Shown: positions 1-6,288, counted from the first letter of the stretch. The stretch: 7,787 bases of DNA from an uncultured Kroppenstedtia sp. (GCA_959600065.1 CAUGKZ010000065.1:1-7787), one strand, 5' to 3'. Notes: generated by a model not told the origin, from the sequence alone. A program made the numbers and translations.

Positions 1-334
1 CTCAGCAAGTGTAGGCCACGAAGCCCAGCCCATTTACACTATTTTTCCGGAAGTGGTGAAAACTTTATAGATAGAGCGTTGCCGACTGGTACAGACGTTG
101 TTGCGTCTTCGTCTGCCGTAACGGGCGTGCTCAAACTCGGCTGGAATCAGTGCGTTTTTCATTCTCCGATGCAGTGTCTTCTGCGCTCGACAGGAACATG
201 GTTTGGCCTGCCAACCGTCGATGATAAATTCCACGTCTCTCTCCTGTGGCACGCTTCTAGAGACCACTGGATTGCTCAGAAAACCCTTCGGTTCCCGAAA
301 ACGGATCGATGACCGTGAATCATTCCCTGAACAA
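1..334 (-). pseudogene. Decayed N-terminal fragment of a DnaC-like (phage-type) helicase loader, open at left edge
   Basis: Read on the minus strand, bases about 264-121 encode a stretch containing DVEFIIDGWQAKPCSC and IPAEFEHARY. To my recollection this matches the N-terminal zinc-binding and linker region of DnaC-like ATP-binding proteins of Firmicutes phages and prophages. Similarity then moves to another frame: from base 106 the reading is TQQRLYQSATLYL, a TAA stop at 67-65, then NSVNGLGFVAY (40-11), which fits the segment preceding the Walker A domain in these proteins. A frameshift therefore lies between about 120 and 106, followed by an in-frame stop and probably another shift near base 8. 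The first CxxC pair expected before the CSC motif reads V and E (codons 252-250 and 243-241), as if lost. A Shine-Dalgarno-like GGAGG sits at 344-340, but no nearby start is in frame with the body (ATG at 323 hits a stop; TTG at 334 hits a stop). The ATPase core would lie outside the window. Family assignment is from memory of motifs and is moderately uncertain; the broken reading frame is directly visible. Confidence 0.5.
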
Positions 335-396
335 AACCACCTCCACTTAATTGTTTTTTTCAATGAGGCTAGATATTTTCTAAATAGAAGGATTAT

Positions 397-426
397 TTGC
401 AATCGACCTCGAATGTAATTTATATT
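397..426 (+). promoter_or_regulatory. Candidate sigma-A promoter of the chitinase gene
   Basis: TTGCAA (397-402, four of six consensus matches) is followed by an 18-base spacer and TATATT (421-426, five of six). The expected transcription start near 433 gives a leader of about 50 bases. A short CCCC-GATCA-GGGG inverted repeat (428-440) sits at the predicted start and could be an operator or chance. I found no convincing catabolite-response (cre) element here. Confidence 0.45.
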
Positions 427-466
427 GCCCCGATCAGGGGGTGGAGTTTTTGAAATATACACATGG

Positions 467-475
467 AAAAAGGAG
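467..475 (+). promoter_or_regulatory. Ribosome binding site that sets the chitinase start at 482
   Basis: AAAAAGGAG ends six bases before the ATG at 482. This selects that ATG over the in-frame upstream TTG at 425, which has no good Shine-Dalgarno sequence and would place 19 residues in front of the signal peptide. Confidence 0.8.
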
Positions 476-481
476 TGTCGG

Positions 482-1744
482 ATGGTGTTCTCCACACGAA
501 ATGTGTCATTTAAAGTGCTCACTTTCTGTTTGACCTTGATGCTCTCTCTCATGTTATCTCCAGGTTTGCAAGCCGATGCATCCTCATCTAATAACAAAGA
601 TGCGAAGCTGGCCCAACCCGATCGCAAGGTAATCGCTTATTACCCCAGTTGGGCCACCCATGACCGCGACTTTCAAGTAGCGGACATCGATGGGGAAAAG
701 ATTACCCACATCAACTATGCTTTTGCCAATATCGCCAACGGGGAAGTGGTTGTGGGTGATGAATATGCAGATACGGAGAAGGCATTTCCAGGTGATTGTT
801 GGGAAGAGGGATGCAAACGGGGAAACTTCAATCAGTTAAACAAATTGAAGGAAAAACATCCTCATTTGAAAACATTGATTTCGGTGGGAGGGTGGTCCTG
901 GTCCGATAACTTCTCCGATGTGGCCCTGACAGATGCTTCCCGGACCAAATTTGCCGACAGTGCGGTACGCTTTATCCGAGAGTGGGGATTTGACGGCGTG
1001 GACCTGGACTGGGAGTATCCGGTGGCAGGCGGTGAGGTGGATGGACGTCCGGAGGATAAACAAAACTTCACCCTCCTGTTGCAAAAGGTGAGGCAGAAAT
1101 TGGACGAAGCCGGGAACCAAGATGGAAAGGAGTACCTGCTGACCATCGCATCGGGAGCCAGTCCTGACTACGTGAAAAATACGGAATTGGATCAAGTCCA
1201 AGCTCAACTGGATTGGATCAATATCATGACTTATGATTTCCACGGAGGCTGGGAGAGTATCAGCGGTAACAATGCGCCACTCTACTTGGATCCGAAAGAT
1301 CCTTCTCCCAACGCGAACTCCTTCCACGTGGATGCTGCCGTAGAAGGTCACTTGAATGCAGGTGTTCCCAAAGATAAGTTGGTTTTGGGCATGCCTTTTT
1401 ACGGACGGGGATGGACCGGATGTGGGGGGACGGATCACGGATTGTATCAGAACTGTTCCGGACCGTCAGAGGGGACGTGGGAAGAGGGAGTCTTCGACTT
1501 TTCCCACTTGGAGAAGGATTATATCGATAAGAACGGATACACCCGTCACTGGAATGACCAGGCCAAAGTTCCCTATTTGTACAATCCCACAACCCAAACC
1601 TTCATCTCCTATGATGACATGGAATCCATCGGGTATAAAACCGATTACATCAAATCCAAAGGGTTGGCAGGAGCGATGTTTTGGGAGTTGAGCTCCGATC
1701 GAAACGGGACCTTGTTGAATAAAGTGTACAACGATTTTAAGTAA
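482..1744 (+). CDS. Secreted GH18 chitinase, single catalytic domain
   Basis: This endo-acting family 18 glycoside hydrolase should cleave beta-1,4 links in chitin outside the cell by substrate-assisted retaining catalysis. From the ATG at 482 it is 420 residues. A signal peptide spans about 1-33 (Lys/Arg start, Leu/Met-rich core, ADA before the cut). The TIM barrel starts near residue 47 (VIAYYPSW). The family signatures are present: SVGGWSWS from residue 134; DGVDLDWEYP at 171-180, with D174, D176 and the acid E178 of DxxDxDxE; MTYDFHG, with Y251 expected to hold the substrate acetamido group; and the closing FWELSSD with W401. The insertion domain typical of ChiA1/ChiB-like enzymes probably lies between the Tyr motif and the C-terminus. 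Four mature-protein cysteines occur as close pairs (C106/C111, C314/C325) and may form disulfides. No chitin-binding or fibronectin III domain is attached. The gene has its own promoter and terminator and no operon partner. The function class is secure; exact substrate preference is not visible. Confidence 0.95.
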   Translation: MVFSTRNVSFKVLTFCLTLMLSLMLSPGLQADASSSNNKDAKLAQPDRKVIAYYPSWATHDRDFQVADIDGEKITHINYAFANIANGEVVVGDEYADTEKAFPGDCWEEGCKRGNFNQLNKLKEKHPHLKTLISVGGWSWSDNFSDVALTDASRTKFADSAVRFIREWGFDGVDLDWEYPVAGGEVDGRPEDKQNFTLLLQKVRQKLDEAGNQDGKEYLLTIASGASPDYVKNTELDQVQAQLDWINIMTYDFHGGWESISGNNAPLYLDPKDPSPNANSFHVDAAVEGHLNAGVPKDKLVLGMPFYGRGWTGCGGTDHGLYQNCSGPSEGTWEEGVFDFSHLEKDYIDKNGYTRHWNDQAKVPYLYNPTTQTFISYDDMESIGYKTDYIKSKGLAGAMFWELSSDRNGTLLNKVYNDFK

Positions 1745-1769
1745 AGTTGAAAATCGAAATGGATACCAA

Positions 1770-1798
1770 ACACCGGGCGTATACAGCCCGGTGTTTTT
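1770..1798 (+). terminator. Rho-independent terminator of the chitinase gene
   Basis: A perfect 9-bp stem (ACACCGGGC 1770-1778 with GCCCGGTGT 1786-1794) and a 7-base loop are followed by TTTTG. It starts 26 bases after the chitinase stop and faces the oppositely oriented terminator at 1842-1872, so the two transcription units are insulated. Confidence 0.85.
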
Positions 1799-1841
1799 GT
1801 GTGTTGAAGCTACAGTACATCTATACAAATCCTCTTCAAAG

Positions 1842-1872
1842 AAAAATCCCCCGAAGTCTTGCTTCGGGGGAT
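1842..1872 (-). terminator. Rho-independent terminator of the efflux operon
   Basis: On the minus strand a perfect 11-bp stem (ATCCCCCGAAG 1846-1856 with CTTCGGGGGAT 1862-1872) and a 5-base loop run into a U-tract (AAAAA at 1842-1846 on the plus strand). It lies five bases beyond the exporter stop codon. Confidence 0.9.
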
Positions 1873-1876
1873 GGGC

Positions 1877-3466
1877 TCAATTTTCTGCAGTTGTCTGAGG
1901 CAGGGGTTTTAATTTTTTCCCATCCTTGCGAACATCACGCACGAACAGACAGAGAACGAAACCGATGCATATGAAGGCTACAGCCCAGACAAAGGCGTCA
2001 TTGATGCCGGAGACAGCGGCCTGCTTGCTCGCTTCCCCGAATAGCATGCTGGAGAAGAACTCCTGGGCCTGGGCCAGAGGGAGGCCCATCGCCTCGGAAA
2101 GTTTGGCGGCCCCTTCCTGAAAGGACTGGGCGAATCCTGAGTTGAACAGATTCATTTCTTCGCTGCGATGGGCTAGATGCGCACCCATCCGATTGGTGTA
2201 GATCGTGGTGAGCAGGGCCGTTCCCATGGAACCTGCCATTTGGCGAACCGTATTGCTCATCGCATTGCCGTGACTGTTCAGATGCTCTGGCAGTTGATTC
2301 AAGCCTGCCGTCATAATCGGCATCATCAACAGGGACATGCCCAGGGAGCGAACCGTATAAATCGCAATCACTGAGGTGTAGCTCGTCTCCAGTGTGAGTT
2401 GGGTGAACTCCCAGGTGGTGATTCCCGTGATCGCCAGTCCCACAATGGCCAGGGGACGTGGCCCGATTCGATCAAACAGAAAGCCGGAGATAGGAGACAT
2501 GATCCCCATGATCAGGGCACCGGGCAACATCAGTATCCCTGATTCCAGTGGGGTGAAGCCCCGCAGGTTTTGCAGATAGATCGGCAACAAGAACATACCG
2601 GCGAACATGGCCAGGGTGATGATGGCATTGATCACGGTGGTCAATGTGAACATGTCATATTTAAACACCCGGAAGTTCAACAGAGGATCTTCCTGTTTCA
2701 ATTGGCGGTGTACAAACAGGATCAAGGAAAAAACCCCTAGAACTAAACTGACAACCACGACTGGACTGCTCCAGCCTTGGGAGCCCGCTTCACTGATCCC
2801 GTACAAGACCGCGCCAAACCCGATCACGGAGGTGACCATCCCATAAAAATCCACGGGGGGTTTTCGCAATTTGCCGATGTCCCGCACGAGGAGAAAAGCC
2901 AGGATGGTGACTACTACAGTCAATACGAACATGCCGTAAAAGAGGACCCGCCAGGAATAATACTGCAGGAGCCAACCTGACAGTGTGGGCCCCACCGCCG
3001 GGGCGAAGATCATTCCTAATCCCAGGATCCCCATGCCGCGGCCCCGGATTTCCGGAGGGAAAATGATCAGAATTAAGTTCATGACCAGGGGCATCATCAC
3101 CCCGGCTCCGGCGGCTTGAATCAACCGTCCAACCAACATGATCGGAAAGTTGGGGGACATTCCGCAGATCAGAGAGCCTACGGTAAACAGAAGGAGGGAA
3201 AATGTAAACAATTTTCGAGTGCCAAAGGTCTCCATCAAAAAGGCGGAGATGGGGATTAAGACACCATTGACCAGCATGTAGCCAGTCACCAGCCATTGTG
3301 CGGTGTTGGCTGTGACGCCAAAATCATTGATTATACGAGGGATGGCCACATTGAGTACGGTCTGGTTGACAATGGCCAAGAACATTCCCATCATGCAGAT
3401 GCTTAGCAAAGGGATATAAGGAGTGATTTTTATGTTATCACTGTTGTTGTCAGATGATGACATCAT
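1877..3466 (-). CDS. DHA2-family (EmrB/QacA-like) MFS multidrug exporter, 14 helices
   Basis: A proton-driven drug exporter of the major facilitator superfamily in the cytoplasmic membrane; 529 residues fits the 14-helix DHA2 class. Visible signatures, numbered from the ATG at 3466, are: helix 1 with NQTVLNVAIP (34-43); the motif A loop between helices 2 and 3, G68 to K85 including FGTRK; motif B with R114 and QAAGAG (117-122); and the antiporter motif C, GLGMIFAPAVGPTLSGW (149-165), on helix 5. The Asp common in helix 1 of many DHA2 pumps is Asn34 here. Two adjacent ATGs exist: the GGAGG at 3474-3470 is three bases from 3466 but six from 3463, so translation may begin at the second Met. It is the last gene of the marR operon, 36 bases after the second adaptor, and ends at a strong terminator. 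Order and size resemble B. subtilis YhcA behind YhbI and YhbJ. The substrate cannot be read from sequence; lipophilic antibiotics or an endogenous compound are possible. Confidence 0.93.
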   Translation of the reverse strand: MMSSSDNNSDNIKITPYIPLLSICMMGMFLAIVNQTVLNVAIPRIINDFGVTANTAQWLVTGYMLVNGVLIPISAFLMETFGTRKLFTFSLLLFTVGSLICGMSPNFPIMLVGRLIQAAGAGVMMPLVMNLILIIFPPEIRGRGMGILGLGMIFAPAVGPTLSGWLLQYYSWRVLFYGMFVLTVVVTILAFLLVRDIGKLRKPPVDFYGMVTSVIGFGAVLYGISEAGSQGWSSPVVVVSLVLGVFSLILFVHRQLKQEDPLLNFRVFKYDMFTLTTVINAIITLAMFAGMFLLPIYLQNLRGFTPLESGILMLPGALIMGIMSPISGFLFDRIGPRPLAIVGLAITGITTWEFTQLTLETSYTSVIAIYTVRSLGMSLLMMPIMTAGLNQLPEHLNSHGNAMSNTVRQMAGSMGTALLTTIYTNRMGAHLAHRSEEMNLFNSGFAQSFQEGAAKLSEAMGLPLAQAQEFFSSMLFGEASKQAAVSGINDAFVWAVAFICIGFVLCLFVRDVRKDGKKLKPLPQTTAEN

Positions 3467-3502
3467 GGCCCTCCTCTCTGTGGGTAATGGACTTCCATGT
3501 CG

Positions 3503-4141
3503 TCATTTGGAGATTTCAATCGTGGCATTCATCCCGGGAACCAGATTGTCCGGGTAGGAATCCATGGAAATTTTCACCGGAATGCGCTGGACCACTTTGG
3601 TATAATCGCCGCTGGAATTTTGTTGTGGCATCATGGAGAAGGTGGAAGCCGTCGCCAATCCCCGTTGCTTCACTTTCCCTTCAATGGTGAGGTCGGGAGC
3701 AGCATCCACTTTGATCTTCACATCGGCTCCCTTTTTCACATCCTGGTAATCGGTCTCCTCAATATTAGAGAGGATATATAAATTATTCAGGTCGACCAGG
3801 TTGCCCATCGGTTGTCCGGGGGTCACCATTTGTCCCTTTTGTGCTTTATCCTGAATGACGGTTCCATCTGCAGGGGCTTTGATCTCCAGAGTTTGCCCCT
3901 CAGCAGTCTTGATTTTGCCGATGACATCCCCTTTTTTGAAAGTGGTGCCTTCCTTCGCTTTCCAGCTGTCCAGTTTTCCTGGCACTTCCGACACCAGTGG
4001 GGTCAATTCTCCTTCGACCCGGGCATCATCGGTCTTTACATAGTTGGATTGTTGGTAGTAGTAGTAGTAACCGCCGATTCCGGCTGCCACAATGACCAAG
4101 GCCAACACGATGTTCAAGATGATTAATCGTGAGGTTTTCAT
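3503..4141 (-). CDS. Short HlyD/EmrA-like membrane adaptor (second copy)
   Basis: A membrane-anchored adaptor (membrane fusion protein) expected to sit outside the membrane and work with the adjacent MFS exporter. From the ATG at 4141 it is 212 residues. An N-terminal transmembrane anchor spans about 6-24, followed by five Tyr in a row (25-29) and NYVKTDDARVEG, the usual entry into the barrel-sandwich (lipoyl-like) domain. The two lipoyl halves (around GTTFKKGDVIGKI and EIKAPADGTVIQ) are joined directly, with no long coiled-coil hairpin. A beta-barrel segment follows (LYILSNIEETDYQDVKKG) and then VVQRIPVKI and VPGMNATIEI at the end. This is far shorter than Gram-negative EmrA (about 390 residues) and close to B. 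subtilis YhbJ. The ATG at 4141 is preferred over a TTG at 4162 because GGAG at 4151-4148 is six bases away; the gap from the upstream stop is then 17 bases. Confidence 0.88.
   Translation of the reverse strand: MKTSRLIILNIVLALVIVAAGIGGYYYYYQQSNYVKTDDARVEGELTPLVSEVPGKLDSWKAKEGTTFKKGDVIGKIKTAEGQTLEIKAPADGTVIQDKAQKGQMVTPGQPMGNLVDLNNLYILSNIEETDYQDVKKGADVKIKVDAAPDLTIEGKVKQRGLATASTFSMMPQQNSSGDYTKVVQRIPVKISMDSYPDNLVPGMNATIEISK
4055..4069 (-). repeat. Five tandem TAC codons (Tyr run) in the second adaptor
   Basis: Fifteen bases of perfect (TAC)5 encode Tyr25-Tyr29 at the outer end of the transmembrane anchor. The paralog upstream has only YYGY at the same place. A triplet run of this kind can change length by slippage without breaking frame. 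Confidence 0.7.
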
Positions 4142-4158
4142 CAGTGTCTCCACTCCTG

Positions 4159-4839
4159 TCAAGATTTGTGTATTTTAACGACAGCATTCATGCCATAAAC
4201 GACCTCGTGATCCTGGAAATCCACGTCGATATAAACGGGGACCCGCTGGACCTCCTTGGTGCTGCCTGTGCTGGAAGCATCAGATCCCGGTTTACCGGCT
4301 TGGTTCCCGATACGGTCCACCTTTCCTTGGAAGGTGATCCCAGGTTCGGCGTCGAGGTGGATCTCTGCCTGCTGTCCTTTTTTGACCTCGGCAATGTCGG
4401 ATTCATCCACGTAAGCTAAGATGTGGAGCTTGGAGAGGTCCGCGATCATGGCCAAAGGCATTTCACCGGTGGTGATCCCTTTGGAAGCCGGAATGCTCTC
4501 CAGAATGGTTCCACGGATTGGGGATTTGATTTCCTGGTCCGGGGAGCCCCCAGATGGATTGGATTTTCCTGAACTTGATAAAGGAGACGGGGCAGCGGAT
4601 AGGGATGGAATCGGAGACAGGCTTCCGATCACCTCGTCCGCTTGAACCACGTCTCCGCTGTGAACCTTCCAGTCCAACCTGCCGGTGGTGTCTGCGGTGA
4701 TGGTGGTGCTGGGGGCGCTCACCTGAGCGATGTCCGAGGAAACATAGTTCAGCTGTTGGTATCCGTAATAGATACCACCGCCGATCCCTGCGAGCAGAAA
4801 AAGCGCCAGGATCGAGCCCCATACGAAAGAACGCCTCAT
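4159..4839 (-). CDS. Short HlyD/EmrA-like membrane adaptor (first copy) with Ser/Pro-rich insert
   Basis: A 226-residue adaptor protein, paralogous to the next gene. The shared layout is a transmembrane anchor (about 6-25), YGYQQLNYVSSD corresponding to YYYQQSNYVKTD, a first lipoyl half ending at GDVVQADEVIGSL (62-74), a second half from EIKSPIRGTIL (103 on), a barrel segment with LHILAYVDESDIAEVKKG, and the closing VQRVPVYIDV and YGMNAVVKI. Unlike its partner, the two lipoyl halves are separated by about 30 residues (73-102) very rich in Ser, Pro and Gly, at the point where long adaptors carry an alpha-helical hairpin. A strong RBS (AAAGGAG, 4853-4847) lies seven bases before the ATG. That ATG overlaps the marR stop as ATGA, suggesting translational coupling. 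It presumably assists the MFS pump, alone or mixed with the second adaptor. Confidence 0.85.
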   Translation of the reverse strand: MRRSFVWGSILALFLLAGIGGGIYYGYQQLNYVSSDIAQVSAPSTTITADTTGRLDWKVHSGDVVQADEVIGSLSPIPSLSAAPSPLSSSGKSNPSGGSPDQEIKSPIRGTILESIPASKGITTGEMPLAMIADLSKLHILAYVDESDIAEVKKGQQAEIHLDAEPGITFQGKVDRIGNQAGKPGSDASSTGSTKEVQRVPVYIDVDFQDHEVVYGMNAVVKIHKS

Positions 4840-5306
4840 GATTCCTCTCCTTTCGATGGAGTTTCATTTTCCTCCAAAACTGTGATAAACTTGCGAAGTT
4901 GCAGAATCAGTAACTGGATGTCTTCGGGAGGAAGACGAAGCAGCTGGGATCTGAGAAAGTGGGGATTGAGAGCGTGAACCTTTTTAACGAAGGATTTTCC
5001 CTCTAGAGTAAGATCGATCCATACCACCCGGCGATCGGCTTGATCCCGCTGTCTGTTTACATACCCCATACCTTCCAGCCGATCCACGATCCCGCTGAGG
5101 GTACTGGTCGACATCCCCGTTTCTTCACTTAATCCGGCAAGGGGTTGCTTTCCTTCAAAGGAGAGGACTTGCAACACGATGCTTTGAGGAACGGTGAGAT
5201 TATATTTTTTCACCTCCGAAAACGCCCGCTGTCGAAATGTGCGTCCACTCAATCTCAACAGATAGATCAACTCGTTGATCTGATCTTCTTTCATCAGGGA
5301 CACCAT
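4836..5306 (-). CDS. MarR-family transcriptional regulator of the efflux operon
   Basis: A 156-residue winged helix-turn-helix repressor of the MarR family, which binds palindromic operators as a dimer and lets go when a small ligand binds. The N-terminal dimerisation helix covers about 8-34. The helix-turn-helix lies about 55-79 (LAGLSEETGMSTSTLSGIVDRLE), with STSTLSGIVDRL as recognition helix. The wing at 84-100 carries the family hallmark D91-R92-R93. The C-terminal helices (about 117-147) complete the dimer interface. There is no cysteine in the protein, so thiol oxidation sensing as in OhrR is ruled out. It is the first gene of the operon, overlapping the first adaptor by four bases, which points to autoregulation. 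The start is not firmly fixed: neither ATG 5306 nor ATG 5294 has a good Shine-Dalgarno sequence. Position and size resemble B. subtilis YhbI. Confidence 0.9.
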   Translation of the reverse strand: MVSLMKEDQINELIYLLRLSGRTFRQRAFSEVKKYNLTVPQSIVLQVLSFEGKQPLAGLSEETGMSTSTLSGIVDRLEGMGYVNRQRDQADRRVVWIDLTLEGKSFVKKVHALNPHFLRSQLLRLPPEDIQLLILQLRKFITVLEENETPSKGEES

Positions 5307-5354
5307 CTTTCGATATATTTCGGATAACGAATAATACGCATGAGAACGATTTAC

Positions 5355-5383
5355 ATATTAATACTTTGCATATGAATTGTCAA
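5355..5383 (-). promoter_or_regulatory. Sigma-A-like promoter of the marR-adaptor-exporter operon
   Basis: On the minus strand a perfect TTGACA (5383-5378), a 17-base spacer and TAATAT (5360-5355, four of six) precede the regulator. Transcription would start near 5348, leaving a leader of about 40 bases. Several short palindromes overlap it: CATATG (5369-5374) and TATTAATA (5356-5363) inside the promoter, and TTCG-GATAA-CGAA (5319-5331) in the leader. Any of these could belong to the MarR operator, but none is long enough to be called. Confidence 0.65.
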
Positions 5384-5450
5384 TAACCGTATTTCGTATG
5401 GATTTTGTTCCTAGTTAGTCACTCAAGCTGATTCGACTATAAGGATAGAC

Positions 5451-5490
5451 AAACGGCTTCTCCCCGGTTTGGACCGGGGAGAAGCCGTTT
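5451..5490 (-). terminator. Strong hairpin terminator after the YhhN gene
   Basis: A perfect 18-bp stem (5451-5468 paired with 5473-5490) closes a 4-base TTGG loop. It lies 32 bases beyond the YhhN stop and before the efflux promoter. The U-tract is short (TTT on either strand), but the GC-rich stem is exceptionally stable. It most likely ends the YhhN transcript and shields the marR promoter. Confidence 0.75.
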
Positions 5491-5522
5491 GGGACCGGGA
5501 TCAGTACAAGCAACTTATCATA

Positions 5523-6158
5523 TCAAATCCCAACACTTAATGCTAACAGGTATTGAGCGGCAAAATAAGTGCTCATCACCCCGAAGTCACCCCGGGGGAA
5601 GGGATGAACAAACCGGTTCCAGCCGAGGATGGCATCGGAGAGATAGAAGAGCAAAGCTCCGGCGAAAATCCAAGATGAACCGGTGAACCAGGCTGACCAG
5701 ACCATCAGGGAGATCACCAATATGTAGGCGATGACAGCCCATTGCAATCTTCTCCCACCCTCTTCCTGGATCCCGGACCGGAGAAAATAAAAAACAACCC
5801 CGCCGAGTAAGATCAGCGCCAGGGTGATTCCGATCCCCCCCGAATTCTTTTTCATTTCGAGGAAGAACGCAGCGACATAGCAGAGATGAGCGCAGAAAAA
5901 AGAGAAGAGCCCTTGGATGAACCGACCCCATGGCAACATCAGAAAGAAATCCCCGACGAGGGAAAACAGAAGGCCGATCAGGATCAGCCAACCGTAGCTT
6001 CCAGGTTCCTTTACCACTCCGACGACAGCCAGCAGGATGATCCAGATCATCGTTCCCGGCTTCAAAAGAAGTTTCCACAGTTGCCGGTCTTTGTACACGG
6101 CGAGCCACAGATAGGCGAGTCCGGAGACAAGGGTTACGATGGAAAGAAATAGAATCAC
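5523..6158 (-). CDS. YhhN/TMEM86-family membrane protein, putative lysoplasmalogenase
   Basis: A 211-residue polytopic inner-membrane protein of about eight predicted helices. Members of the YhhN/TMEM86 family include lysoplasmalogenases that hydrolyse the vinyl-ether bond of lysoplasmalogens; the substrate of bacterial members is often unknown. Matching elements are LLLKPGTM (30-37), SLVGDFFLML (66-75) with D70, a G83 to H91 segment followed by CYV, and YLSDAILGWNRF (172-183) with D175. The two Asp are the conserved acidic positions of the family and likely form the active site. The GTG at 6158 is chosen because AAGGAGG (6173-6167) lies eight bases ahead, the length then equals that of E. 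coli YhhN (about 208), and an earlier in-frame start at 6365 would read through a strong terminator hairpin. It is flanked by terminators on both sides, so probably a single-gene unit. I could not identify a convincing promoter between 6174 and 6288. Confidence 0.85.
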   Translation of the reverse strand: MILFLSIVTLVSGLAYLWLAVYKDRQLWKLLLKPGTMIWIILLAVVGVVKEPGSYGWLILIGLLFSLVGDFFLMLPWGRFIQGLFSFFCAHLCYVAAFFLEMKKNSGGIGITLALILLGGVVFYFLRSGIQEEGGRRLQWAVIAYILVISLMVWSAWFTGSSWIFAGALLFYLSDAILGWNRFVHPFPRGDFGVMSTYFAAQYLLALSVGI

Positions 6159-6166
6159 GCGGATGA

Positions 6167-6173
6167 CCTCCTT
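6167..6173 (-). promoter_or_regulatory. Ribosome binding site that sets the GTG start of the YhhN gene
   Basis: AAGGAGG on the minus strand, eight bases before GTG 6158. No ATG in the same frame is suitably placed, so this site decides the start. Confidence 0.75.
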
Positions 6174-6288
6174 CCTCCTCTTGCTAACCTGTATTCCATC
6201 TGTTGAGGATCTATCCCTTGTTGTAGGTTGAGCAAGCATTTTTATTTTTTCGAGGTTGTCGAAAAGGATGGAATCACGACGGCGATCA

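Noticed and set aside
425..481. TTG at 425 as chitinase start
   Set aside because: No good RBS, overlaps the predicted -10 element and transcription start, and would bury the signal peptide; ATG 482 has AAAAAGGAG six bases ahead.
34..627. Long minus-strand open frame across the left region and chitinase 5' end
   Set aside because: Its right half is antisense to the chitinase signal peptide and leader. Only the part below about base 264 resembles a protein, and that similarity changes frame, so it is described as a pseudogene fragment instead.
836..1438. 200-codon minus-strand open frame inside the chitinase
   Set aside because: Lies antisense to the conserved catalytic domain and shows no family motifs.
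2790..3296. 168-codon minus-strand frame within the exporter gene
   Set aside because: Shifted frame of the MFS gene with no membrane pattern or motif of its own; the exporter frame carries all DHA2 signatures.
4142..4162. TTG at 4162 as start of the second adaptor
   Set aside because: Adds seven residues that overlap the upstream stop; ATG 4141 has GGAG at ideal spacing and gives the normal anchor start.
4463..4867. 134-codon minus-strand frame over the first adaptor
   Set aside because: Alternative frame rich in Arg and His, a typical shadow of GC-rich codons; the adaptor frame has the RBS and the domain motifs.
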